A DNA stretch of 64,000 nt, taken from the NCBI GenBank assembly GCA_963556145.1, contig OY744465.1, forward strand, positions 7,130,001 to 7,194,000. The letters are read 5' to 3'. The notes beneath the pieces are model-generated. The model made no database searches, was not told the origin of the DNA, and worked only from the letters and a program-made list of their open reading frames with translations. The position numbers and the translations under genes are program-made. Position 1 is the stretch's first letter, and every line of letters starts with the position of its first letter. This stretch comes from Hygrocybe punicea (Eukaryota; Basidiomycota; Agaricomycetes; Agaricales; Hygrophoraceae). Positions 1-10,923 of the stretch are shown here, one piece after another.

Positions 1-1
1 A

Positions 2-214
2 AATGGTGAAGGCAATGAGGAGAACAAGGGTGACGAGTTGTCGGCAGAGTTTGAGGAGCTGGACAACTCAGACTTCGATGAACCAGATAGCAGTGATCAT
101 GATGGTGGTGGTGTAGCAGAGGATGATGACTCGGACATTTCTAGTGATCATCTATTAGCAATGGAGGAGATGTATGGTGATTTACGAGAGCTAGACCTCA
201 CAAGTTATGACTGA
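2..214 (+). CDS. 3' end of an acidic protein, unidentified (partial)
   Basis: The frame is open from base 2 and stops at a TGA at 212-214, giving about 70 residues of a C-terminus whose start lies outside the window. The tail is rich in Asp, Glu and Ser, with runs such as EDDDSD, and ends in LDLTSYD. Acidic tails of this kind are common at the C-terminus of fungal transposase-like proteins, including hAT, PIF and DUF6589 types, but no catalytic motif is left here to decide between them. I do not recognise the family. The next about 370 bases hold no convincing gene. Confidence 0.45.
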   Translation, partial: NGEGNEENKGDELSAEFEELDNSDFDEPDSSDHDGGGVAEDDDSDISSDHLLAMEEMYGDLRELDLTSYD

Positions 215-684
215 CCTTGATACCGGACAAGTCTATATTTCATAAATGAGATCTGCTCCTGTTTCCTATTATCGCCCATCGTTCTTTGTTCCCGACGTGG
301 AAGCGCAGTCTGTGCTTGAGTTACCTGAATCAATTGTGGTCGGCGTCGGGCGCGTCTATCTTTCACTCCGCAAGCCCACCGGATTTTGATTCGAAAGAGG
401 ACGAGGCAATGACACGCCGTCACAGGTGACCTGGCGATTATATTCGAAATCATATTGAAACGGCGGGAAAATTTGGTATGATACTGATCTCTAATAGCAC
501 CTATTGACTCATTTCTCCTCTTACCTATTATCACCTTGCTCTCCATTCACCACCTTGCTCTCGACTCACCATCTTTCTTTCGACCTTTCTACAATGCCGT
601 CACTCTCAACTATCCTGTGGAACGGTCTCTACAGCAGACAACTCGCTAAACGAAAATTTGCCGAAACACGACTTCACCGACATT

Positions 685-928
685 ATGAAATACGACGCCT
701 CTGGAAACGTGGTGTCGAAGCCGCCTCCGTCAGGTATGTTTCCTCTGTTTCTTTGGCATCGACTTACTGTTTTCAGGCCAATTGGCTGGCATGGAGAGAG
801 CGGCCGCGATCGCTATGGTGGGCACCTCACCATCGAATGGGCTCGGAAAGATGGGACTCACGTCACTACACAACACGTATACAAGTGTGACCGAGCATAT
901 GGCAGAGCAGGGACTTGGAGGTAGTTAG
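685..928 (+). CDS. Small two-exon hypothetical protein (weak)
   Basis: An ATG at 685 opens a frame that joins across a probable 43-nt intron at 734-776. The donor is GTATGT and the acceptor TTTCAG. The frame continues to a TAG at 926-928 and would give a 66-residue Gly/Ala/Met-rich peptide with no motif I recognise. The same frame stays open upstream of the ATG, so the true start could be earlier. A second frame starting at the ATG at 594 overlaps it. The support is the splice pattern and the clean downstream frame only. It could be chance or a gene relic. Confidence 0.25.
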
Positions 929-1465
929 ACAGTGAAATTCGCGGAGGTTGTCTATTCTTAACCGTCATTTGTCGGATGTTGAGGTGAGTACAGTTGATTT
1001 CTGTGCTGACAGATGTAACACAGACTAACAAGGAGTTTCTAGGGTGACACACTAGTAATTTTGAAACGACGATTCTGGTGACGAAGGTGTATATTTGTAT
1101 TTTATCCTTGAAATTTTTTGTATACAGTAACATCCGTGATCCATTTCTAGCGGTTCTGTATTCTGCTCATTGGTTGAGAATAAACCGCTCTCAGTTTCAG
1201 CACAAGGCGATAACCGCAAATGAACGGTCGAGGGTGGAGAAGGGAACATTCAGCGCTTAGTCGTTTCTCGTAAATTTTGTTTAATATCAAGTGAGTGGTT
1301 AGCACTTTTATTATTTGTGCATTTGCGCGTTTCGGACCAGGCACGAAATTCCCTTTCTTTTCTTTTTATTGTCCTGTCTCATTCTCGCTCACCCCCACTG
1401 CTGCCGCCGCCACTAGCTTCGTTCACAATTGCCACCACCACCCTACTCACACAGCAACGACGGCG
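929..1465. other. No gene seen
   Basis: Both strands contain only short frames without shared composition or motifs. I see nothing I can support here. Confidence 0.5.
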
Positions 1466-1541
1466 ATGGAGAGCAATGCCAGGAGGGTAGTGCGCCCACC
1501 TACTGGCCCAGGTACGTAGCCCAACCCCCCATCTCTGACCT

Positions 1542-1748
1542 GTGCTCTGCTACAATGATGACTATGAGCAGGACGACAAATGTGACGATGATGACGACGA
1601 TGACAGTGATGGTGACGAGGCCGACAACAAGGACAGATGGAACCAGGGAAACAGGAAAGGGAACGAGGACACAAGTCCCCTCCCTCTCTCGCTGCCCCTG
1701 CCTCCCCAAACCAAACACCTCGCGAACGAGTACGGCCGCCTCCATTGA
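1542..1748 (+). CDS. Acidic low-complexity ORF, unidentified
   Basis: A frame from 1542 encodes an Asp-rich stretch (CDDDDDDDSDGDEAD) followed by a Pro/Leu-rich segment, then stops at 1746-1748. A possible upstream exon starts at an ATG near 1466 and ends before a GTACGT donor at 1511, but I cannot find a clean acceptor that joins the two. The 3' end of the frame runs into the perfect inverted repeat at 1714-1774. It may be the remains of a host gene or simple-sequence DNA. Confidence 0.2.
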   Translation: MLCYNDDYEQDDKCDDDDDDDSDGDEADNKDRWNQGNRKGNEDTSPLPLSLPLPPQTKHLANEYGRLH

Positions 1749-1774
1749 GGCGCGCACGGCGTTCGCGAGGTGTT
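1714..1774. repeat. Perfect 15-bp inverted repeat with inner 6-bp hairpin
   Basis: AACACCTCGCGAACG at 1714-1728 is repeated exactly inverted at 1760-1774. Inside the loop CGCCTC and GAGGCG form a second stem around the tetraloop CATT. The arms are CpG-rich. It directly follows the acidic ORF frame and precedes an AT-rich stretch, so an RNA 3' structure is possible, as is a recombination footprint. Confidence 0.6.
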
Positions 1775-2019
1775 CAGGACTGTAAAAAATTGGTATTTCA
1801 CAAGAATAATTAGAGGTTTGTCATAATGGCTCATATTGTATTCTACAAGACTAGGAAAACACCTTTTGACTTAACTGGTCTGAGTAGGCTTAATCCGTCT
1901 TCAAATTTTATCAGTTAATTTAGCTATTGCAAATCGGTGCCACCCATCAATTATCAACTCCGATTTCCTGATGAGAATTATATATAAAGGATTATCAGGT
2001 TGGAGCAATTGGTCAGAGT

Positions 2020-2282
2020 GTGTAATTCTGGTAGAGCATTATACACCTTGACACATACTTGCCAATGTGGTATCAAATGAATCATATGCTACAATAATTT
2101 CAGGCTCATGATAACCATAAATAAGATGACTGTCATGCTGGCATTGACCTAGCCATGTAATTGTCAACGTGTATAATTCTGGCAGAGACATTATATACCT
2201 TGACACATATTTGCCAATGCGGTAGTCAATGGTCATTATCTGGAATAATTTCAGGCTCATTATAACTATAGATAAAACTAGG
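2020..2282 (+). repeat. Imperfect tandem duplication, about 150-bp period
   Basis: A segment beginning with a TAATTCTGG motif near 2022 and running through ACCTTGACACATA, TTGCCAAT and AATTTCAGGCTCAT recurs from about 2171. The copies differ by substitutions and small indels. No coding frame is shared. It looks like an old tandem duplication in AT-rich DNA. Confidence 0.6.
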
Positions 2283-2384
2283 TATAGCATTGTGAGTTGC
2301 CTGCAACATGAAGATCACTTATCAACTCCGCCTGGAAAAACCAGCCTCCCCCCAATTTCCGGCTCGATACTGATGTCTGTTGAG

Positions 2385-2431
2385 GAAAAAATAATAAATA
2401 AATAAATAAATAAAATAAAATAAAATAAAAT
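2385..2431. repeat. (AAAT)n/(AAAAT)n microsatellite
   Basis: A pure A/T run of AAAT units passes into AAAAT units. It lies just downstream (on the minus strand) of the decayed zinc-ribbon ORF, where an A-rich tail or slipped poly-A could be expected, but simple slippage is enough to explain it. Confidence 0.7.
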
Positions 2432-2476
2432 TGAATTGGATAAAATCGGTATCTGTACATCAGCAAATAACATTGG

Positions 2477-3076
2477 CTAGTCAACATCCCAGCAAGGCTT
2501 ATTGGGTCTCTTTGAGTCCCTACCACTCTTGCCACAATCCCTATACTGATCCAAACACAACCTTACCTCCTTTCTTTTGTTACATGATTCTTTTCCACAT
2601 TTTTTGCATGTTTGGATCTTTCTTTTTTGGGATTTGGCTGTGCTGGGGTAGGAAGGGAAGCCAATGTCTGCTTGTGTGATAGGGAGTTGAGTTGGCTGTG
2701 AATTTTTGGGAGACAGACATGGCTTGGTGTTGTGGCAACACTGAGTGAGAGGATGAGTTTCCAGTTGCACTATCAGCAGAAATTTCCAGAAGACCTTTTC
2801 CAACAAAATGCTGTCTGAGTGGTTGCTGTGGGGCATTTGGAACCTCCAGAACATGACATGGATCAAGAATTGCAATGTGAAGTGATGCACAAGCATCTGA
2901 GGACATTGAGAGGGATTGTCAAATATTAATGCTTGTCTTCCACTCTCCATAGAGGTGTGGTGCTGTTCTGTCAGCTGATAGGCAGTGTCAGTATCATACA
3001 ATGAGGTTATGAATGCAGAAATGCAGACACACCTTATATGATATATGCTGATGATTCCATACCCATACTGCTTCAC
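2477..3076 (-). pseudogene. Transposon-type C-terminus with Cys-rich zinc-ribbon motif (decayed)
   Basis: A 199-codon minus-strand frame ends in a cysteine-rich segment: CKKCGKESCNKR, then C...YRDCGK and SGRDSKRPNKPC. Such spaced Cys pairs followed by GR-SKRP--PC are familiar from the C-termini of basidiomycete transposon proteins, where they would bind zinc. The rest of the frame shows no family signature and the DNA is strongly CpG-poor, so I read it as a relic rather than a working gene. It lies just left of the hAT insertion at 3136, whose flanking duplication shows that the hAT landed beside it. The exact family is not certain. Confidence 0.4.
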
Positions 3077-3369
3077 TGCAGTTTGGCTGGGCAGTGGGGT
3101 TAAAGGTGAGATTGGTGAACATCAGCTGACAAGACTAGTGATGGTCAGGTTCGGTTCAGTTCGGTTCAGGCCAAAAAAATCTGAACCTTGAACTGAACCT
3201 GAGGTTCGGTTCAGCTCATATGCTGAACCTTGAACTGAACCTTTGGTTCAGGTTCAGATAGGTTCAGTTCAGGTTCAGACCAGGCTGAACCTGAACTGAA
3301 CCTGTGAAAATACAAGTATACTAGCTAATCAATTTTCTCAATCCAAATTTTTCCTTTATTTGCTACCAC

Positions 3370-4163
3370 TGTAAAGGCGAGGTCGGGGTGGCTGCGGAAT
3401 AATAATCCTAAGCCTGTGGGGGTCAGCATAGAAGTGACTAGGAATAGTCTAACAAGCTTCAGTAAGATAATAGGATATAAAAGGTAAGAAGCCGCCGAGT
3501 AAACTACTGAAATCTATCGAGACCGGTCGAAGCCAACGAAGCCGACGATGTCGGGTACGGCGGGTCGGGTGTCAGGTGACGAGAAACGTAGAGATTAAGA
3601 TGGTAGAAGGACGGGGAGAGCGTCGAGGAAACCGACGAGTAGTATGTGCGATGGATTTTACTGAGAGACTAATTCTCAGAGAGAGGAAACGGGGGAACTG
3701 TTTTCTTATTTTGAGACGGCGCTTGGGCACCGTTTTTATACTACAAATTTCTGTACCTAGATTCGGACGAGAGTCCTTGGCCGATGAGAGGAAACAAAGG
3801 AGAATAAAAATGGGGAAGTAGGAAGAGCATTGCGAGGCGACGATGACAGGGAAAATGGGTGGAAGATATAAAAACCGTAAAAGATGCAATATACTTTACT
3901 ATATCCCCATAAGGGAGACGCTAGGCGTGAATAAGGCAAGTCCGATGTCGGGATCCCAGTCCGATGAGATCTATCTTTGATATTTGAAGTTCCGTGAGTT
4001 TAGGAGATAGACCGACCAGGTACGTGAGCGGCCGTGCTAGTCGGTATGCATCGGGTTGCGTCGGGTTGCGTCGGGTTCGAGCGTAAATTGCTAGAGACGT
4101 CAGGTTCGAGCGGATTCGCTAGATATTGATGTTACGGCCTCAGAGGGTCGAGGACCCTCTACA
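3370..4163 (+). mobile_element. Solo LTR (794 bp), 4-bp duplication CCAC
   Basis: The unit begins TGTAAAGGCGAGG and ends CCCTCTACA, so it has TG...CA ends. It is flanked by CCAC on both sides (3366-3369 and 4164-4167). Related copies lie at 15,891-16,730 and, truncated, from 17,144. This copy keeps many CpGs and looks young. There is no internal retrotransposon sequence, so it is a solo LTR left by recombination between LTRs, inserted in the hAT element. Short frames within it (for example 3576-3821) have no support as genes. Confidence 0.82.
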
Positions 4164-4670
4164 CCACTCTACATTGTTGTTGTGCTAATGGTTTGACTCT
4201 TCAATTACATGTACTGTGTCCATGTTCACTGTGAATGAATCAATAGAATCTTGTGTTAGATGTGTCTGAAGCACAGTAAGCATGAAATATCCTGGACAAC
4301 TGTTCAGATGGTCATTGCAAATGTTTTGCAGTATTTTAACAGGAAGGAAAGACCTTGCAATCAGTATAACTGAATCACACAACATGGCATCCTAGGCTGA
4401 ATTTCAACTTTACATTTTAAAATATATTTAAGTTTGCAAATATTCATGTTACAGAAGCACTAATTGCAACCGTATAAACTCTAACTAATCTAGATTCTGT
4501 TATTAATGGTGCTGAAATTTCAAGTCAGTAAATAGTTGGACCAAAACTAAGTCTCTACTCAGCAGAAATTAGACTAATATGTGAAAGATTAGGTTCAGGT
4601 TTGAACCAGTTTGAACCAGGTTCACAAGATTCCATCCTTGACTGAACCTTGAACTGAACCTAAGGTTCAG

Positions 4671-5307
4671 TGTGACGGCGAGTGTGGTTGTAGATCCGAA
4701 AGGGAATCTACTGTGAAGGGTGATCAGCTAAGAAGTGATCAGAGGAGTTTAGTGTCTATGTAGTCTAGTCAATCCAACCCGAATCCAGGGTTCCGGATCA
4801 GATGGGAAGTGAAGGGAGTGGAGTACAAAGACTAATATGGAGACGATACGAAGCGAGGACTAAAAGTGTAGAACTGAATCAGGATAATAAGATGTAATAT
4901 GATGGGATGCAATGTGATACGGTGTAATATGATATGGTGGGATATGATATGGTGTAGTATAAGGGTACATCTTTTATACTACTGGGAGTGATCCTGTGCT
5001 GTAGTAACTATGTACTACAAGCGAAGGCTGTAACTGATAGGAGTGGAGTGGAGCGGAGTATAGGAGGAATGGTGCTATGTACTAAGTAACGGGAAACGAA
5101 GATATATCATATGTAACTATATATGTAGTGATTCCGGGTCGTTAGAGACATTGCATCTTGAGTATGAACGATTCCGGAGCGGAATCCAGAGCGGAATCGA
5201 TGGAAAGGACCGGAATCGGGCGGAATCGACAATACCTGAATGGGAATGGACGGGGACGAAGTGTGATATGAAGAGGATTCGGGTCCAGACGGCCCGGAGC
5301 CTCTACA
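4671..5307 (+). mobile_element. Solo LTR of a second family (637 bp)
   Basis: It begins TGTGACGGCGAGTGTGG and ends CCTCTACA. The flanks are TCAG (4667-4670) and TCGG (5308-5311), a 4-bp duplication with one G/A difference at a CpG. Outside it the hAT GGTTCAG repeats continue on both sides. A TATA-like stretch (TTTTATACTAC near 4971) lies inside. The ends resemble the first LTR family (TGT...CTCTACA), but the body differs. No internal domain remains. Confidence 0.78.
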
Positions 5308-5414
5308 TCGGTTCAGGCATTACCCCGAACCTTGAACTGAACTTAGGTTCGGTTCATGTAGGTTCAGGTTCGAACCCAGGTTCAGAACCGAACTGTACCA
5401 TCACTAGACAAGAC

Positions 5415-6250
5415 AGTGCCTGCTCCTCCAGATTGTGAACAGGCAGGATTGCTTTTCAAGTTCCTTGTAATTTGGCAAGGAAATGGTGAGGTTGCTTGGC
5501 ATCTATGTAGTTAACATGCCACATTGTAAAGGCTGATGAGCAAGCTGTAGTATATTGACTTTGACATAAGGGCAGCTTCATATTTCATATTTTGAAAATA
5601 TTTAATGTTTTCTCTAGGTCCTATACTACTTCAAAGAGATTAGACTAAATCTCTGCACAAGAAAAATCAAATACCAAAACTTAGTATTCTGTTTGAAGTA
5701 ATTCACAGTGCTGGCAAGGCAGGATACAGAAGTTAGAATACAGCAGCACAACTGGAAGGTAAAGAAGAGTCATAAATGGTTAATTTTGGAATGGGTAAGT
5801 TAAAAAAGCATATTTTTGTGTGGTATTTTTCTCCAAATGACCAGAAACTTCAGTTTTCTTCATTAAATAAAGTACTGAAAACTTGTTGTATACTTAAAAT
5901 CAGACATTTTACAACACTTGGCTAAGGAATAAGTAGAATAACAATTCACAAGGCTCTAAGTGCCAAAGAAAGTGCAGATTTAAATGATTCTATTAATATT
6001 GACTCTATTTCTGCCTCAAAAGCCTTTACATTGCAGTGTCATTTGTAGTGTAACATGCCAACAGCATCTGACAATTTTTCTGGTATTTATTTAGTTGGGC
6101 ATTGTAGCAAAACAATGAAAACAATGCCAGCATCACCAAAAGCAGCACCTGAGTTGCTTAGTCATCGCTTAGTCAGTATCAGTATCAGTATCCGCAACAG
6201 ACATCAGTATCGAGCCCAATTTCCTGATGTGCACCTTACTGAATCAACAA
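5415..6250. other. AT-rich, no gene seen
   Basis: The stretch between the hAT element and the HNH pseudogene is AT-rich and CpG-poor. No frame with recognisable content, no TIRs and no duplicated flanks were found. Confidence 0.5.
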
Positions 6251-6252
6251 TC

Positions 6253-7147
6253 ATGGCACCTCTGTCCACACTCGTACTTCCTCTCCAACCGCCCTCTGGA
6301 TACGGTTGGTCGGACCATGCGTTGTCGGCTTTGTCGACGACCACCGCGTTCTACACTGGATTACATCAACGAGACCAGTTCCTCGGAAAGTGTCGCTGCG
6401 TATTATGCGAATATAGAGCATTGCCACGTTATCGTGGATTCGGAGCCTGATACTGTAAGTCAAAACGGCACTCCTGAGGCCTATTGTGAGACACAGTGGA
6501 ACGACCTCAAGGACCGTCGTTGGATCCCTGGGCAGGCCAAAGCTGCACCCCGTCATGAACCGCGCGATGGTATGCTTATGTGTAAAACTCATCATGGCCA
6601 ATTCGATTCATATGCCGTTTCTTCCCAGACGTGAGATTGATTCGTCTTTGATTCGGGCCAAGTATTTTACAGTAAACAGATTCGCAAGTTGAACCGTGTT
6701 TATCTCTATTGCCCTTAATATCAAGGATAATAAAAGTGCGCCATTCCCTTCCCTATTCATAATCCATGAGATGCGCGTCCGTGGGTTTCACCCCTTTCAG
6801 CCCCCAATGGCATCTCTTGGCAAGACTGGATTTTGTCGAACGACGTGTTTGACAACGCCTCAGATTCTTTCAAACATGAACGCCCACCGCTCAACCACAA
6901 CAACAGCCTCTCTGCATAAGCACAGCTACCGTTTCACCCTACGACGACGAGCGTAGACGGTGGATCATCAAGTCAACGTACACTGGCGCTGAACGCAGAC
7001 GTCATCGCAGACATCCTCGCGGCGACGCGCGCCATGCCATCGTGGAAGGCCTGCCGGGTTGAGGGCACGAGCTGGACTGGCACAGCGGAAGAAAACATCC
7101 AGAAATATGTCTCTTCTATTGGTGACCTCCTTGAGTTTTGTCCCTGA
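6253..7147 (+). pseudogene. HNH-endonuclease-like protein, frameshifted
   Basis: Segments of one protein are spread over all three plus frames. In order they are: an N-terminus from the ATG at 6253 (YGWSDHALSAL...FYTGLHQRDQFLG, then CRCVLC); a middle with EHCHVI, RRWIPGQAK, HEPRDGMLMCKTHHGQFDSY; RFFPDVR; APFPSLFIIHEMRVRGFHP; WQDWILSNDVFDNASDSF; and a C-terminus with LNADVIADILAATRAMPSW and GTAEENIQKY, stopping at 7145-7147. The CxxC, EHCH and H-E-P-R...C-HH pattern matches the HNH-type nuclease proteins repeated in agaricomycete genomes, as I recall them. At least four frame changes and an in-frame TAA separate the parts, so it is a pseudogene. Unlike nearby relics it keeps many CpGs, which suggests indel decay rather than methylation decay. 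Confidence 0.72.
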
Positions 7148-7419
7148 GAGCCAAAGAGGTAGCCGAAAGTCTAATTCTGGCTAGGGAGGTTCTAGTTTGC
7201 AATGAGTCCTCATATGCCCATAACCTATGATACAAAGTGTGTTCCTGCGTACTTCCCAGCATCCTTTGGACTGTTTGTTCCAGGGACCATGATGCGCTTG
7301 GGATCATGCCAGCGAATACACTTACGGCGGTGCAGGGTGGAAGGGTGTAGGCAGACAAACGTTGAAACATAAAATTCAGAGAAAAGGAAATTCACGATAA
7401 ATGGCACCATTGCCTAACA

Positions 7420-8360
7420 CTACGAAAATCTCCTTCGTTTGCTTTCCCGAGAGGAAGGAGGCTGTGGTTCCGGCTTCGCTACTTGCTTTGTCGTTGCCAT
7501 GTTCCGCGTCTTGTCACCAGCAGCATTACGTCGGTTGACCTTGACAAACGCGTCGTTCATGTCTTCCCCTTTGTTCTGGACAGCCTCGTTCACACTGTCA
7601 TCAAGGTGGTAGCAGATCTGTCTCCTGGATAATGAGCATCATTGTACCCTCGTCCACCACGCTACTTACAATGGCACATTCCAAAAGTTCTTGCTCCTCA
7701 TTCAAATTAGCTTGCCCAATTTTGAACACGCAACTATACTGATGCAGTTTCAGCTCCAGGCTGTGGCAAACTTTGTTTTCTCCCAGGTAGCAGCACTGCT
7801 TGCCGTTATCCGGCGGCCAGCAATCAGTGAAATTTGAGTTTAACAAGGCAGGGCACCACTAACCACCCCGAGGGCATGGGCAACCAGGGTCGATGACATA
7901 TTGCCTGCGCAGACGTGGGAACTGTAAGAGCTGTGAATCTGTACATGATGTAGCCAACCAGCGCAAGCCATTCGAGGTGGAAGGTGCTTGGCTGGTCAAT
8001 TGCAAGCTGAGTCCAGCAAGTATTTCTCACCTGGTCACTAAGCAGCCTCATGTTGCCAGATTACACCAACTCTCACTCCTACCAAGAAGCCCCCGCGATC
8101 GATGATGCAAGCATTTTGACCCTGGGCACACATTAGACTTGAGGGTCACTTTCGATGAAGCGGTCGAATTCATTGTGGGCACGCCCAAGGACCTATTGAA
8201 ACCCCATTGGTGCGGCCCGTGACCCAGCTTGATCATAACAACTTAGATCTGGCTCTGATCAAACGGAATCACACTTTGCCCAAGTCTCGTCGCATTGAAC
8301 TCACGCGTGTATTCCCACATGCTTTCTTTCACCAGATAAGTGCATATCTGGAAGTGGACA
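7420..8360 (+). pseudogene. Decayed coding region, unidentified
   Basis: Several short plus-strand frames read like protein but are separated by stops. One near 7490-7630 contains LDKRVVHVFPFVLDSLVH. One near 7625-7840 contains HHATYNGTFQKFLLLIQ and SLPNFEHATIL. One near 8130-8220 contains LDLRVTFDEAVEFIVGTPKD. One near 8225-8415 contains TLPKSRRIELTRVFPHAFFH. Composition is CpG-rich like the HNH pseudogene. I do not recognise the family. The pieces may belong to one broken host gene or to more than one. Confidence 0.35.
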
Positions 8361-9019
8361 CGTTTGCCTCATGGTCGTCATCACCCAAAGAACGGTTGGG
8401 GAAGAGGAGAAACTGAAGCTGCAGGTGAAATACGACATGCATGAGGTATATGATTTGAGTGCACCCGGAACGGGCGGTGATTGCAAGTCGGCGTTTGGAA
8501 GATTTGGTAGTCGCTGCCAGGGAGAGGGGTGTGGTGGCGGTGATTGCGGCTGAACGGGACTTGCTCGACGGTGGATGTGCGAGGTTGGTGAATCATCATA
8601 TCGTTCAATCAAGTTCTTGGTAGAGTAGTAATTTGTTTTCTTTTTGATCTCTTCCACTTTCGACCGTTGTTGCTTCAGCAAGGTCTTTAAGGTCTTCAAT
8701 ACCCTCGCGGTCAATAGCAACGAAAAAGGCGGCAGGGAGATACAACTCACCTTCGGCATCGCCGATATTCTTTTACCATATCTGCACAATTCGGCGAATG
8801 AACAGTATTCTGCAATTTGATCCTTCATTGCATGGGCACATGAAAAGATGAACATACACAATTGGGCCTATGATCAGAGGCGCAGCTGCGAGTGTCTTCC
8901 CAATCTGTGTCTGCCTGCGGTGTCCACTGACCTTTGATGTTCTTATACCACAGACTGACATACGCAGCCCAAAAAGCAAGGGTGTATAGGGTCAACGGTG
9001 TCAAACGGCGTTCTCGTAT

Positions 9020-9234
9020 TAGGCGGGCTCAAAATGACCTGGAGGATTTGCTGGAGGAACCTCGGCTAATGGTCCAGCATGCTCGTGACAGCCATCAGCC
9101 ATGCGCAGATAACTCTAACATAACAATATATTGATATTTAATTTTACCTTACCAATATGGCGCTGTTAACAAAGCGTTCACGCTGAGCCTGAGCCTTGTG
9201 TATGTATATCCTGGCCCATCCCGTCCATCCAAGC
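9020..9234 (+). repeat. Left terminal inverted repeat of the PIF/Harbinger-like element
   Basis: It matches the reverse complement of 12774-12989 almost throughout, from TAGGCGGGCTC at the tip to CCATCCAAGC at the inner end. Differences are a handful of substitutions plus small indels around GTTCACGCTGAGCC. Confidence 0.88.
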
Positions 9235-9263
9235 AACTTTACAAAGTGTTTGCTGTCTGATTC

Positions 9264-10858
9264 ATGCCTCAACTCCCTAATTCACGCCCTCCTCGTCCTC
9301 CTCGAGTTCGCATAACCGCACGAGATCGCCTACACGATGCACTTGATGCTCAATTTATGCAGACCAGTCTCCAGCTTTTCCACTTGGCGATGTTTGATAC
9401 AGACGACGAACAGAATACAGACGATGAACAAAATACAGAAAGTGATATGCCTCCTCATCCATATGAACCGATGTCATCATCCCCACCATCGCTCATTTTG
9501 AACAGTCCATTCCGACCAGTCTCCCCCTTCTCAGATGATTCAAGGCTGCGTCTTCGAGATAGCTCTCTTGCTCCTGATCAAGACGATTCGGTGAAGAACA
9601 TCTCCTGGACATTCTATATAGAACATTCAAAGCACTCCACGACGACATTTCTACCACTCGTTACCTTTCCCCTCGCATATCGATCCCCCACAATTCCCAA
9701 CTGCCGCTGCTGTGGTGGTACAAGGACCACAGCCCACTTCGCTTCAGAAGGAAAGTGCGAGTCGACCCTGGAACTTTTGATCATCTCCTTTCAATTATTC
9801 AATCCGATGAAGTCTTTCAAACCAATTCGATTCGTGCGCCAGTCCCCGTCAAGGTCCAACTTGCTGCTTTCCTCCTTCGCCTTGGCCATTACGGTAATGC
9901 AGCTGGCCTTGACGACATCGCTGAATGGGCGGGTATCTCAGTTGGCTCTGTTGTCAACTCCACAAAGCGATGTATGTTAGCATTCATCAGGCATCACAAT
10001 GTTGCCATGGCTGCCCCCTCGCACCATGAGATCTCTCTCTCGAAAGATTGGAGTGAGAAAAAGGTCGTTCGGGAGTGGCGAAATGGTTGGCTTGCGGTCG
10101 ATGGTACCACTTTTCCCCTTTTCCAAAAACCAGGCCTCCATGGAGACGCCTGGTTCGATAAATCTTCACAGTACTCTATGAACGGCCAGTTTGTCAATCT
10201 TCTCCACAATCTTCGCATCATCGATTATTCCCTTGGTCACACCGGCAGCGCTCACGACTCCTTTGCCTTCCAAAGCACACGCATCGCAAACAATCCATTT
10301 GATTTCTTGGATAGCGGTGAATGGATATGGGCTGATTCGGCGTACCCAACAAGGCTTTGGTGCGTTCCACCATTCAAGAAACCCAGGAACGGCGAACTTT
10401 CACGAGATCAAAAATACTTCAACTATCAATTATCTACCATTCGTATTCGGGCAGAGCACACCATTGGCCTACTCAAAGGAAGATTCCAGTCGCTCAAAGA
10501 GCTTCGCATTCAGATTGGCTCGCATCAACTGCACAGGTGGGCAATCTTGTGGGTCCGATGCTGCATAGTTCTTCACAACTTAATTATCCTCTTTGAGGAT
10601 CGAAATGACGAATGCTGCGATGCCGGTGATGAACATGGGGATGAGACTAACACGGAGTGGAGGGACAGGTGTATTCGAACAGGTATTCATGGTGAAAGTG
10701 ATAGCGGGGAGCTAGATGACTCGGAGGACTATGACATGGACGATATGATTGATACCGACGACACAGATGATGACGTAGTTCCTGAAATTGCTCAGGAGGG
10801 GGCTTTTTTTTGTGTACAATTACAGGCAATGCTACTATCCAGTAGCACAGATTTATAA
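9264..10858 (+). pseudogene. PIF/Harbinger-type DDE transposase, single frameshift
   Basis: The N-terminal part (ATG at 9264, Pro/Arg-rich then TDDEQN repeats) reads in one frame to about 9590. The conserved part continues in the -1 frame from GEEHLLDILYRTF (9590) through RFRRKVRVDPGTFDHLL to the stop at 10858. The core shows the DDE_Tnp_4 pattern: WLAVDGTTFPLF (first Asp), HTGSAHDSFAF, WIWADSAYPTR (second Asp) and IRIRAEHTIGLLKGRF (Glu). An HTH-like stretch (DIAEWAGISVGSVVNS) precedes it. The tail is acidic. The frame change overlaps by one nucleotide and has no plausible intron around it, so a 1-nt deletion is likely, though -1 frameshifting cannot be excluded. The enzyme would cut and join the element's long TIRs. 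Confidence 0.82.
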
Positions 10859-10923
10859 AAAAAAATTACGGACTAAAAAATTTGCTACAATGAAAAAAAT
10901 GAAAAATCTTCCAACCCAGCCAA

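Larger units (their letters stand above)
3136..5406. mobile_element. Non-autonomous hAT element with 8-bp target duplication
   Basis: The element begins TAGTGATGGT and ends with the inverted form ACCATCACTA. It is flanked on both sides by the 8-bp direct repeat GACAAGAC (3128-3135 and 5407-5414). TIRs starting T/CAG-G and 8-bp duplications are hallmarks of the hAT superfamily. The subterminal regions (3140-3305, 4590-4670, 5308-5400) are packed with GGTTCAG/CTGAACC motifs in both orientations, like hAT subterminal binding repeats. There is no transposase. Removing the two solo LTRs inside leaves about 0.83 kb, a MITE-sized element. A candidate source of transposase is the hAT gene at 31.8-34.7 kb, but its terminal sequence is not established, so this is only a suggestion. 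Confidence 0.88.

Noticed and set aside
5360..5385. tRNA T-loop-like sequence GGTTCGAACCC
   Set aside because: It is one of many GGTTCAG/CTGAACC hAT subterminal repeats; no acceptor, D or anticodon arm is present.
9590..9980. Continuation of the 9264 frame to 9980 as one 238-residue protein
   Set aside because: After about 9590 the conserved transposase reads in the other frame, so this tail is a shadow.
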